Origin: Deltaproteobacteria bacterium
GTDB taxonomy: Bacteria; Desulfobacterota; Desulfarculia; Adiutricales; Adiutricaceae
Length of the DNA: 24,117 nt
Assembly: GCA_031277995.1 (NCBI GenBank)
Contig: JAITLH010000336.1
Span: 1-24,117, forward strand
Direction of reading: 5' to 3'
Positions 6,462 to 13,759 of the stretch are shown here, one piece after another. The notes beneath the pieces are model-generated. The model was not told the DNA's origin. It was given only the letters and a program-made list of their open reading frames with translations, and made no database searches. The position numbers and the translations under genes were made by a program. The number at the start of each line of letters is the position of its first letter. Position 1 is the stretch's first letter.

Positions 6462-7415
6462 ATGAAAATAATTGTCTTGGACGGATACGCTTTGAACCCC
6501 GGAGACTTGAACTGGTCCGGTTTTGAGGCCTTGGGCGATCTGACCGTTTATGACCGGACACCCGTCGAACGCGTTTCCGAGCGGATCGGGGACACCGAAA
6601 TCCTCATCACCAACAAAACCCCGGTTTCGGCCGAGGACATAGAAAAGGCCAAAAACGTTAAATACATCGGCGTTCTGGCCACCGGGTACGACAACGTTGA
6701 CGTCGAGGCCGCCACCAAAAGGTCAATCAAGGTATCCAACATCCCCACCTACGGCACGGCCGCCGTGGGCCAGCTGGCCATAGCCCTGCTTTTGGAGATC
6801 TGCCATCACGTGGGCCATCACGCCCAAGCCGTGGCCGCGGGACGCTGGGAAGAGAACCCGGACTGGAGTTTTTGGGATTACCCCCTAATCGAGCTCGACG
6901 GCAAGGTCATGGGCATCATCGGCTTTGGCCGCATTGGCCACTCCACGGGCCGGATCGCCAAAGCCCTGGGCATGGAGGTTTTGGCCTACGACAGCTTCGA
7001 ATCCGACGAGGGCCGGGCCATCGCCCGCTACGTTTCCTTGGATGAGCTGTTGGCCAAATCCGACGTCATCTCCCTCCACTGCCCCCTTTTCCACGAGACC
7101 GAGGGCATCGTAAACAAAAACTCCATCGCCAAGATGAAGGACGGGGTTATCATCATAAATAACTCCCGAGGCGGCCTCATAGTCGAAGAGGATCTGGCCG
7201 AGGCCTTAAACAGCGGAAAGGTTTGGGCGGCCGGGCTCGACGTCGTTTCCCACGAGCCCATCAAGTCCGATAACCCCTTGCTTAAGACCAAACACTGCCT
7301 GATCACCCCGCATATCGCCTGGGCCCCCAAGGAAAGTCGCCAAAGGCTCATGAACATCGGCGTCCAGAACCTCAAAGGGTTTTTGGAGGGCAAACCCGAA
7401 AACCTCGTCAACTGA
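6462..7415 (+). CDS. hprA: D-2-hydroxyacid dehydrogenase, glycerate dehydrogenase/hydroxypyruvate reductase type
   Basis: A 317-residue NAD-dependent dehydrogenase of the D-isomer 2-hydroxyacid family. The N terminus 'MKIIVLDGYALNPGDL' is typical of glycerate dehydrogenases. The Rossmann motif is 'GFGRIG' (154-159), and an acidic residue after the second strand (D177 in 'AYDS') points to NAD(H) rather than NADP(H). The catalytic trio is complete: R236 in 'NNSRGG', E265 in 'SHEPI' and H284 in 'TPHIAW'. It likely interconverts hydroxypyruvate and D-glycerate, or acts on a similar 2-keto acid; substrate specificity is inference. GGAG lies six bases before the ATG, and a perfect TATAAT lies 60 bases upstream. 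The gene is alone in its transcript and ends at a strong terminator shared with the converging esterase gene. Confidence 0.9.
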   Translation: MKIIVLDGYALNPGDLNWSGFEALGDLTVYDRTPVERVSERIGDTEILITNKTPVSAEDIEKAKNVKYIGVLATGYDNVDVEAATKRSIKVSNIPTYGTAAVGQLAIALLLEICHHVGHHAQAVAAGRWEENPDWSFWDYPLIELDGKVMGIIGFGRIGHSTGRIAKALGMEVLAYDSFESDEGRAIARYVSLDELLAKSDVISLHCPLFHETEGIVNKNSIAKMKDGVIIINNSRGGLIVEEDLAEALNSGKVWAAGLDVVSHEPIKSDNPLLKTKHCLITPHIAWAPKESRQRLMNIGVQNLKGFLEGKPENLVN

Positions 7416-7424
7416 CGATCCCCT

Positions 7425-7466
7425 AAACCGGCCCGGCCAAAACCTTTGGCCGGGCCGGTTTTTTTT
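7425..7466 (+). terminator. Strong intrinsic terminator shared by convergent genes
   Basis: AAACCGGCCCGGCC (7425-7438) pairs perfectly with GGCCGGGCCGGTTT (7448-7461), and the stem can extend by three A-T pairs into the loop. An eight-base T run (7459-7466) follows on the plus strand, ending hprA transcripts. The last T residues are shared with the esterase stop codon on the minus strand (7465-7467), so the same stem also lies just after that gene, though without a good U tract in that direction. Confidence 0.92.
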
Positions 7467-8274
7467 AGGCCGATAGGCCGTCCTTTATGGCTTTCAAGGT
7501 GTCCCTGGCCATGAGCAAATGGAGCTCGCCCATGGGGTGAAAGCTATCCCACCACAGGTATTTAAACGGCTCCGGGTAAACGTAGGTATCGAGCCAGCTT
7601 CGATCGAGTATTTGAAACTTAAAACCAGGCTCACCGTCCCTAATTTTAGTAAAAAGGGGATCGGAAGTTACGTAAAAGAGTGAAACGTTCGGGTTTTCGT
7701 TAACGAATTTATTTTTGATTAATTCTCTGGCCGCCCCGTTCGTCTCAATAATAAAGTTTCGCCAGTCCTGGGCCAAATGGGCGTATTCGCCTTCCAGATA
7801 GACGGGCGACAAAAGCACGGCGCTCATTTCCCTAAAAACGATCCGCCTGGCCCCGGCCAAAACCAAAGCCTCCATGGCCGAAAGGAGATTTTTGGCCGCG
7901 ACCGGCCCCGACTTCTGGCCGCCCCAAAAGTCGTTGGCCCCGCACATGACCGTAAACAAAACGTCCTTAAGATCGTCTTGTTGGGTCAAACCCGAGAGGA
8001 AATTTCTGACCTGCCAAGCCAGGCCCGACCAGCGCGTCTCCGGCGGGTGCTTTTCATTGCCCTCGCCGGTCATGGCCCCGCCGTGGGCCCAGCAATCCAA
8101 AGGCAACCCCAGCGCCTGGGCCAGATACTCAACCCACGTCCAGGTATTGGTGTAACGCCTAAAACCATGCCCGCCCAAAAAACCGTTGTCGGAAATGCTG
8201 TCCCCAAAGGAAATCACGGCCGAAAAGGGCGAGTTCCATTCTTTGTCCAGAGTCGTTTTCGCTAACAATGACAT
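7465..8274 (-). CDS. GDSL/SGNH-family lipase-esterase
   Basis: A 269-residue hydrolase with the SGNH blocks in order. Block I is 'FGDSISDNG' (23-31, nucleophile S26). A block II glycine lies in 'AHGGAMTG' (63-70), block III is 'GAND' (112-115, N114) and block V is 'DSFHP' (243-247, catalytic D243 and H246). The pattern, including 'FGDSISDNG' and a late 'WDSFHP', is that of the phospholipase/thermolabile-haemolysin-like branch of GDSL esterases. No signal peptide is visible: the first 20 residues are polar, so the product is probably cytoplasmic, which is unusual for that branch. The ATG at 8272-8274 has AGGTG five bases upstream. The natural substrate is unknown. Confidence 0.87.
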   Translation of the reverse strand: MSLLAKTTLDKEWNSPFSAVISFGDSISDNGFLGGHGFRRYTNTWTWVEYLAQALGLPLDCWAHGGAMTGEGNEKHPPETRWSGLAWQVRNFLSGLTQQDDLKDVLFTVMCGANDFWGGQKSGPVAAKNLLSAMEALVLAGARRIVFREMSAVLLSPVYLEGEYAHLAQDWRNFIIETNGAARELIKNKFVNENPNVSLFYVTSDPLFTKIRDGEPGFKFQILDRSWLDTYVYPEPFKYLWWDSFHPMGELHLLMARDTLKAIKDGLSA

Positions 8275-8747
8275 GTTGACACCTATTTTTGTCCATTAAA
8301 AGTTCTAATTTTACCCTACCCACCAAAAAACATTTTCCAAAAAATTTCTTTCAATAACCATTTACCAAAAATAAAAACCCGTTTCCACCGCCCATATCCC
8401 TGGCCCACGCCCTGGCCCCATCTCTAGCCCATATCCCTGGCCCCAGCCCTGGCCCTCTCCCTGGCCCCCCGCCCTCGTTTTGACTATGCCACAGCGAAGC
8501 GCTTTTAACAACCATCGGGCCGGCGTTGGCCAAAACCCGCCCAGGGCCCCCAGGCCGTTTTGGACACCCTATTGTAGCCACCCGGCTCGCGAAAGGCCGC
8601 CTGGCCCCCTTTTTGACCGATTACGGGCCCGTTTTTGACCCGATGGAGACCCCCCAAAAAGCCCATGAAAACGAGCCAAGCCGCCAACCAAAAACCGGGA
8701 CCCCAAAAAGCCAATAACGATGGTTTGGGTTTTAAAATTCGGGCGAT
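8275..8747. other. Gene-free stretch upstream of the esterase
   Basis: No ORF here has a ribosome site, sensible codon use or a recognisable product. It contains the AT-rich leader of the esterase gene (8275-8390, minus strand, with a possible -10 TAAAAT), a 12-bp tandem repeat at 8396-8468, then GC-rich sequence with A runs. Short frames on both strands translate to Gly/Pro/Arg-rich strings expected from such composition. Confidence 0.6.
8396..8468. repeat. 12-bp tandem repeat, core CCCTGGCCC
   Basis: Six imperfect units (five of 12 bp, one of 13 bp) with core C(C/T)CT(G/A)GCCC run without spacers. The 12-bp period and the CCCTGGCC core recall the repeats that encode the basic part of the GlmM extension around 13376-13440, but here no gene is supported. 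Confidence 0.8.
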
Positions 8748-8775
8748 AAAAAAACCGCCCCCACGGTAAGGGGCG
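8748..8775 (-). terminator. Intrinsic terminator for the downstream HD-GYP gene
   Basis: Read on the minus strand, CGCCCC pairs with GGGGCG around an eight-base loop (8756-8775), followed by G and a run of T (plus-strand A run 8748-8754). It lies about 150 bases after the stop of the 8929-10068 gene. Confidence 0.7.
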
Positions 8776-8928
8776 ACCATGATGGCCCTCGGCGAATCGG
8801 CCGAAGGTCAGACCGGCGGGCGGGGCGGCCAAACTTTAATTCTACTGGGGTAACGGGGGTTATTTTGGGTGGGGTTTTGCCCGCGCGGGGATTGGTTTGG
8901 AAAGGGGGAGGGTGCGTAAACGCCGCGG

Positions 8929-10068
8929 TTAGACGGCCAGGGCCGAGGAAACGTGGCGGAATTCGTCGGCCACTTGGGCGAAGACGTCAACCAGGACGGG
9001 GTCAAAGTGACTGCCCTTGCCTTCGATGATGACCTTGACGGCCTCGTCGTGGCTTAGGGCTTTTTTGTAGGGGCGATCGGTAGTGAGGGCGTGGTAGACC
9101 ACGTTTATGGCCATGAGGCGTCCGGGCAGGGGAATGGCCTCGCCGGCCAAGCCCGAGGGGTAACCGGTGCCGTCCCACCTTTCCTGGTGGGTTTCGGCGA
9201 AGATTTTGGCGTATTTTAAAAGGGCGTGGTCAAAGGCCAGGCCTTCCATGTGGGTTAGGAGCCTCACGCCCAGGGTGGGGTGTTGTTTGATTTTTTCGTA
9301 TTCGCTGGAAGTGAGCTTACCGGGCTTGGCCAAAAGGCCGCCGGAAATGGCCAGTTTGCCCACGTCATGGAGTCTCGCGGATTGGAGTAAAACTTCCAGG
9401 TCCCAGTCTTTGATCTGCTCTTGGTAAACGCCCCTTTCTTTTAGGGCCTTAATCATGACGGCCAGGCCCCGGTGATCCCTTTTTTTACCGGCCCGGCTGG
9501 AAACGTTTCGGTAATCCACGAGCTTTGAGACCGTGTCCAGGACCGCCCCGTGCTGGGCCTTAACCTGACGGCTTTTTAGTTCAACGAGGTTGTCAAAGTC
9601 GTTTTCAAAGGAATCGAGGGCCTCCTGGTTATTTTCCAAGAGCTTGGCCTGGGTTTCGACCAGCCTGGCCTGGGCCACCAAGGTCAATTGCAGCTCGATG
9701 GTCTTTAGAAAGAGCTTGGGCTGAAGGGGTTTTACGAGAAAGTCGGCGCAACCCAGCTCCAGGCAAGTTTTTAGGGTCTCGACGTCGGAACGCCCGCTTA
9801 GAAAAATGACCGGAATGGAACTGGTGCCTTCGTTGGCCTTTAAAATCTTTATGACCTCATAGCCGCTAAGGCCCGGGAGCTCGATTTCCAGGATAATCAG
9901 GTCCGGTTTCTTGCCGTCTATCAGCTTTATCATCTTGTCGCCCGACTCGATGAGGAAAACCTCATAGGTCTTGGGCAAGGCCGTCTTGGCCTTTTCCAGA
10001 TTGGTCAGGTTGCCGTCGACGATAAATATCGTGGAATTATTGATGTTGAGTTCGGCTCTGTTGGTCAT
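8929..10068 (-). CDS. REC-HD-GYP response regulator with degenerate receiver and active site
   Basis: A 379-residue RpfG-like protein: receiver domain (about 12-128), a helical linker (130-175) and an HD-GYP domain (about 176-370). HD-GYP proteins normally hydrolyse cyclic di-GMP. Recognisable parts are 'ARLHDVGK' (H234 D235) and 'RWDGTGYP' (GYP 302-304). Several key residues are changed: the phospho-acceptor aspartate is Glu (E61 in 'LILEIELP'), the acidic pair is reduced to 'VDG' (D18, G19), the usual H-H-E before the GYP loop is H-Q-E (Q295), and the metal-binding D of 'ADVYDAL' is replaced in 'NVVYHAL' (V323, H326). K113 of the receiver is kept. It may be a constitutive or catalytically dead regulator. 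No good ribosome site precedes the ATG. An intact paralogue lies just upstream. Confidence 0.88.
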   Translation of the reverse strand: MTNRAELNINNSTIFIVDGNLTNLEKAKTALPKTYEVFLIESGDKMIKLIDGKKPDLIILEIELPGLSGYEVIKILKANEGTSSIPVIFLSGRSDVETLKTCLELGCADFLVKPLQPKLFLKTIELQLTLVAQARLVETQAKLLENNQEALDSFENDFDNLVELKSRQVKAQHGAVLDTVSKLVDYRNVSSRAGKKRDHRGLAVMIKALKERGVYQEQIKDWDLEVLLQSARLHDVGKLAISGGLLAKPGKLTSSEYEKIKQHPTLGVRLLTHMEGLAFDHALLKYAKIFAETHQERWDGTGYPSGLAGEAIPLPGRLMAINVVYHALTTDRPYKKALSHDEAVKVIIEGKGSHFDPVLVDVFAQVADEFRHVSSALAV

Positions 10069-10145
10069 GGTTAATTTGGGTAAAAAAAAATGGCAAAATC
10101 GGTGAAGTTAAATCGTAAAATTACTAAATTTAGGCAAAGAACAAT

Positions 10146-10172
10146 AAAAAAAAGCCAACTTAAGTAAGTTGG
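10146..10172 (-). terminator. Intrinsic terminator between the two HD-GYP genes
   Basis: On the minus strand CCAACTT pairs with AAGTTGG around ACTT (10155-10172), followed by C and eight T residues (plus-strand A run 10146-10153). It ends the transcript of the 10314-11483 gene, so the two paralogues are probably transcribed separately. Confidence 0.85.
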
Positions 10173-10209
10173 ACACGGTGGGTTAAGGCGATAAAGAACT
10201 AAAAGATCG

Positions 10210-10255
10210 GCCAACGGACCGCGAAAGGGTCAGCCAACGGACCGCGAGGCGGTCC
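10210..10255. repeat. 15-bp direct repeat overlapping a 7-bp inverted repeat
   Basis: GCCAACGGACCGCGA occurs at 10210-10224 and again at 10233-10247. The second copy runs into GGACCGC-GAG-GCGGTCC (10239-10255), a perfect hairpin. It lies in the 3' region of the upstream HD-GYP gene, between its stop and its terminator. No T run follows, so it may mark or protect the mRNA end. Confidence 0.65.
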
Positions 10256-10313
10256 ATAAAGGGACCGAGCGAGGGGGCCGCGAAAAAAGGTTACGGGCGG
10301 ACGGGCGAACCGG

Positions 10314-11483
10314 TCAACAGGAACCGACCATCTGGGCGTTGGCGGGGTTAAAGGCATGGGCGATGTCGGAAAAAACGTCAACCAAGACGGGATCGAACTG
10401 GAGCCCTTTGCCGTTGACGATCTTGCGGACGGCCAGGTCATGGGAAAAGGGTTTTTTCCAGGGGGAGCTTCTGGTGAGGCCATCGTAGACGTCGGCGATG
10501 GCCATGACCCGGCCGGCCATGGGGATTTGCGTTCCCTTTAAGCCATGGGGGTAACCGGCGCCGTCCCATCTCTCGTGGTGGGTTCCGGCGAAGACTTTCG
10601 CGTAGCGCAAAAACTGATAGATGTCTTGGCTGTTTTCGACCCGGTCAAGCATGTCCACGCCCAGTAAGGCGTGTTTTTTGACCACCTCAAATTCCTCTGG
10701 GGTTAACCGGCCCGGCTTATTTAGGATCGATTCCTCGATGGCCAGTTTACCGATATCGTGGAGCCTGGCCGATTGGAGGATGATGTCGCGATCGACCGCG
10801 GCCTCCCGGCCCTCCAAGGCGATGCCCCTCTCGTATAAGGCTTCCAGAAAAACGCTTAGCTGATAGTGCCTTTGGCTGGAATTTTGGATGACCCCGTCGC
10901 GCCAAGTGGCCAGATCCGAAACGGTCTGGAGAATGGCCGACTGGAGGGAAGACATCTGGCCGGTCCGGTCGTTTACGGCTTGGTCCAAAAAAGCCCGGCA
11001 CTGGGAGAGTTTGTAGTTTTGCTCTTTGATGACGCTCTTTTGCTTGCGGATGGTTTGGCGCTGCTGTTCGATTTTTAGGTGCAAACCGACCCGGCTGGGT
11101 AACATTAGGAGTAGATAGGGCCTGGCCACGTAATCGACGGCCCCGCTACTTAGGGCCTTTAGGGCGCTGGCCTGATCGTGCTTGGCCGTGACCATGACCA
11201 CGGGAACGTTTTTGGTTAGGGGGTTGTTTTTCAAAAGCTCCAAGGCCTCGAAACCGTCGGTATCGGGCAGATCGGCGTCCAAAAAGATCATGGCCGGGAG
11301 CCGGCCGTTGGCGATGGCAGAAAACATCTTGGAGGCCGAATCCAGGCCCACCACGCTGAAATCCCGGCCGCAGATATCCTCGGGGATCTCGCTTTCGGCG
11401 AACTCGTCGTCGACCACGAAAATCTCTTTTTTGACCAAAGGCGATTCCACGATCGTCTTGTCATAGCCAAAGGATAAAAACAT
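10314..11483 (-). CDS. REC-HD-GYP response regulator, likely c-di-GMP phosphodiesterase
   Basis: A 389-residue protein: receiver (about 20-135), a coiled-coil-like linker rich in Gln/Lys (about 140-175) and an HD-GYP domain. The receiver keeps the acid pair D25 D26, phospho-acceptor D69 ('FLDADLP') and T99, but the usual lysine is Arg (R121 in 'VARPY'). The HD-GYP part has 'ARLHDIGK', 'THHERWDGAGYP' and 'AIADVYDGL', so the central metal ligands missing in the neighbouring paralogue are present here. Predicted role: cyclic di-GMP breakdown under control of an unlinked histidine kinase. I start at ATG 11483 because GGAAAGG lies five bases upstream; an in-frame ATG at 11504 has no ribosome site. 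The paralogue downstream suggests a tandem duplication followed by divergence. Confidence 0.9.
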   Translation of the reverse strand: MFLSFGYDKTIVESPLVKKEIFVVDDEFAESEIPEDICGRDFSVVGLDSASKMFSAIANGRLPAMIFLDADLPDTDGFEALELLKNNPLTKNVPVVMVTAKHDQASALKALSSGAVDYVARPYLLLMLPSRVGLHLKIEQQRQTIRKQKSVIKEQNYKLSQCRAFLDQAVNDRTGQMSSLQSAILQTVSDLATWRDGVIQNSSQRHYQLSVFLEALYERGIALEGREAAVDRDIILQSARLHDIGKLAIEESILNKPGRLTPEEFEVVKKHALLGVDMLDRVENSQDIYQFLRYAKVFAGTHHERWDGAGYPHGLKGTQIPMAGRVMAIADVYDGLTRSSPWKKPFSHDLAVRKIVNGKGLQFDPVLVDVFSDIAHAFNPANAQMVGSC

Positions 11484-11504
11484 GCGAACCTTTCCCGGGG
11501 TCAT

Positions 11505-11794
11505 GATAACTTAACTTAACTTGGCGCTTAATAAAAAAAACTGGCCTAAAAAAAACGGTTTTTAAAAACTGGCGTTACAGAATATGGCGTTTAGACAAAG
11601 GGCGTTAAAAACTGGTTCCAAAAAAAACGGCGCTTAAAATAACCGGCGGTAAAAAACTCGGCCAAAAAAACGACTGGATTATCCAGAAACTTAAACAAAA
11701 ACTCGACGGAAGCGGCAAATAACCTTAGGATTACTTATACATAGACAGGAAGAAAATTGCAAGTGGCAAATTGGGTAAATTTTTACCCTTCTAG
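11505..11794. other. Gene-free A-run-rich spacer
   Basis: Between glmM and the HD-GYP gene lies AT-rich DNA with many degenerate copies of A-runs followed by CTGG or CGG and of GGCGTTA/GGCGCTTA, seemingly a decayed short repeat. GGGTAAA-TT-TTTACCC (11773-11788) is a small perfect dyad. The promoter of the HD-GYP gene should be here, but I see no clear box pair. No gene is supported. Confidence 0.5.
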
Positions 11795-11829
11795 AAAAAA
11801 ACCGGTTCGGGGCGGAGTTTTTGGCCCCG
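11795..11829 (-). terminator. Probable terminator after glmM
   Basis: On the minus strand CGGGGC (plus 11824-11829) pairs with GCCCCG (plus 11808-11813) around a ten-base loop, then AACCGG and a seven-T run (plus A run 11795-11801). CCGG can extend the stem across an internal loop. It begins five bases after the glmM stop. Confidence 0.5.
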
Positions 11830-11833
11830 GGCC

Positions 11834-13759
11834 TTAGGCCTGGGGTTGGATTTTGGCCACTTCGTCGGAGCAAAACTTGGCCAGCTTATCCACGAGGTCG
11901 GCGTTGGTGCCCTCGATGAGGACCCGGACGTAGGGTTCGGTGCCGGAGGCCCTAATGAGGACCCGGCCGTTATCCTGGAGCTTGGAATTTACGAAGATCC
12001 TAAGCTGCTCGATTTTGGGCGAGGCCATGACCAGGGCGGGATTGGCCACCTCGACGTTTTTTTGGGCCTGGTGATGGACGCCGATTAACGAGCCAAGGGT
12101 AGCGAAGGACCGTTTGGTTTCCAGCATGGCCTCGACGGTCTTAAGGGCGGCCAGGGTGCCGTCGCCCGTGGTCGAGTGGTCTAAAAATATGACGTGGCCG
12201 GACTGCTCGCCCCCGAAGTTCAAACCCTCCTGGCGCAAGCATTCGGATACGTAACGATCGCCCACGGCGGTTCTTTTAAGCTCGATCCCGGCTTTTTTTA
12301 AGGCCAGATCCAGGCCCAGGTTACTCATGACCGTGGAAACCATGGTATTTTTGGCCAGGGCCTTTTTGTTTTTTAGATGGTCGGCCAACAAATAGAGAAT
12401 CTGGTCGCCGTTAACCACCTGGCCCAGGCCATCGATAAAAATGACCCGGTCGGCGTCGCCGTCCAGGGCCACCCCCAGATCGGCGTTTAATTGGCTGACC
12501 TTTTGGGCGCAGAATTCGGGGTGAAGGGAGCCGCAGTTAAGGTTTATGTTGTAACCGTCGGGGTTATCGGCGATGGGGTAAACCTCGGCCCCCAATTCCC
12601 TAAAAACGGCCGGGGCCACGCGGAAGGCCGCCCCGTTGGCGCAATCCAAAACGATTTTGAGGCCCCTAAGGTTAAGCTTTTGGGGCAAAACCGACTTGAG
12701 GTAAAACACGTAGCGGCTGACGGCGTCCTCCACCCTAAATAACCGCCCAACGTCGGCCGGCAAGGCCAAACAGCGGGTCAGGTTTTGGGAGTAATTTATC
12801 AGCTTCTCCAGGTTCCTTTCGACCTCGTCCGAGATCTTGTAGCCCCTTTCGTCAAAAACCTTTATGCCATTGTCTTCGAAGGGATTGTGGGAGGCCGAGA
12901 TGACCACGCCCACGTTAGCCCTCAAACTTGAGGTCAGGTGGGCCAGGCCCGGGGTCGGCAAAACCCCGGCCATGTAAACGTCGCCGCCCTGACTCATGAC
13001 CCCGGCCGCCAAGGCCGAGGAGAGCATGTCGCTGGAAAAACGCGTGTCTTGGCCAATGACCACCCTGGGCCTGGGGAAGGTTTTGTTTCCGGCTTGCCGG
13101 TTTTTCCTGACCAGGAGATGGATCACGGCTTGGCCCAGATTCATGGCCATCTTGGCCGTCACGGGCTCCCTATTGACCACGCCCCTGATGCCGTCGGTCC
13201 CGAAAAATGTTTTATTGGCCCTGGTCCGGGACTTGCCCCTTCCGAGGGTGACCGGCCCATCGTCGAAGGCCTCGTCAAAAGCCTCGTCCAAACTCACGTT
13301 TGGGTCCCCATCCGTGGCCTCATGTGGGGCCCCATATGGGGCCTTGGCTGGGGCCTTGGCCGGTGACTTAGCCGGGGCCTTGGCCCTGGCCTTATTTGGG
13401 GACTTGGCCCTGGCCTTAGCCGGGGCCTTAGCCCTGGCCTTATTTGGGGACTTGGCCGGGGCCTCGCCTGGGGCCTCGCCCGGGGCCTCGCTTAGGGGCT
13501 CGCCTGGGGCCTCGCCTGGGGCCTCGACTAGGGGCTCGACTAGGGCCTCGCTTAGGGCCTCGCCTGGGGCCTCGACTAGGGGCTCGCCTAAGTCCTCGTC
13601 TAGGGGTTCGTCGGGTTCCTGCGGGCCATACCCGGGGCTGGGCACGGGTTTATTTTGGGGGCTAAAGGGCGCGGCGTAGGGCGCGTCATGGGGAGCCACC
13701 TTGGAGCGGCGGGGATTTTTTTGGCTGGGGGCGTCTTTTGGGTCGGGCGAGTCTGTCAT
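11834..13759 (-). CDS. glmM: Phosphoglucosamine mutase GlmM with a long low-complexity N-terminal extension
   Basis: GlmM interconverts glucosamine-6-phosphate and glucosamine-1-phosphate, feeding UDP-GlcNAc for peptidoglycan and LPS. Residues 184-641 are a normal-length GlmM core: 'FFGTDGIRG' (185-193), catalytic S290 in 'ASHNP', the metal loop 'DGDADR' (433-438), sugar loop 'GGEQSGH' (516-522) and phosphate loop 'RASGTEP' (603-609). The first 183 residues are extra: an acidic part with repeated E-A-P-G (about 50-101) and a basic part with repeated A-K-A-P and S-P-N-K-A-R (102-141), then a short acidic linker. I see no ATG, GTG or TTG that could start just before the core; the next in-frame Met is residue 204, inside the enzyme. 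Its ATG overlaps the cdaR stop by one base (TAATG), so the two are translationally coupled. Confidence 0.95.
   Translation of the reverse strand: MTDSPDPKDAPSQKNPRRSKVAPHDAPYAAPFSPQNKPVPSPGYGPQEPDEPLDEDLGEPLVEAPGEALSEALVEPLVEAPGEAPGEPLSEAPGEAPGEAPAKSPNKARAKAPAKARAKSPNKARAKAPAKSPAKAPAKAPYGAPHEATDGDPNVSLDEAFDEAFDDGPVTLGRGKSRTRANKTFFGTDGIRGVVNREPVTAKMAMNLGQAVIHLLVRKNRQAGNKTFPRPRVVIGQDTRFSSDMLSSALAAGVMSQGGDVYMAGVLPTPGLAHLTSSLRANVGVVISASHNPFEDNGIKVFDERGYKISDEVERNLEKLINYSQNLTRCLALPADVGRLFRVEDAVSRYVFYLKSVLPQKLNLRGLKIVLDCANGAAFRVAPAVFRELGAEVYPIADNPDGYNINLNCGSLHPEFCAQKVSQLNADLGVALDGDADRVIFIDGLGQVVNGDQILYLLADHLKNKKALAKNTMVSTVMSNLGLDLALKKAGIELKRTAVGDRYVSECLRQEGLNFGGEQSGHVIFLDHSTTGDGTLAALKTVEAMLETKRSFATLGSLIGVHHQAQKNVEVANPALVMASPKIEQLRIFVNSKLQDNGRVLIRASGTEPYVRVLIEGTNADLVDKLAKFCSDEVAKIQPQA
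13337..13612 (-). repeat. In-frame 12-bp and 48-bp repeats encoding the GlmM extension
   Basis: From 13457 to 13612 the DNA is an imperfect 12-bp repeat (plus-strand core GCCTCGCCTGGG), giving E-A-P-G-like tetrapeptides. From 13337 to 13456 a different unit gives A-K-A-P-like tetrapeptides, including a 48-bp duplication seen as two copies of CTTATTTGGGGACTTGGCC (13391-13409, 13439-13457) that encodes a 16-residue repeat (residues 104-119 and 120-135). All units are multiples of three, so the frame is kept. Confidence 0.92.

Noticed and set aside
8351..8832. Short Gly/Pro/Arg-rich ORFs between the esterase and HD-GYP genes
   Set aside because: They overlap each other on both strands, lack ribosome sites, and reflect GC-rich low-complexity DNA.
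12996..13679. Long plus-strand ORF opposite glmM (Gly/Ala/Leu-rich)
   Set aside because: It is the antisense reading of the glmM start and its 12-bp repeats. The repeats are multiples of three and lack stops in several frames, so long shadow ORFs are expected.
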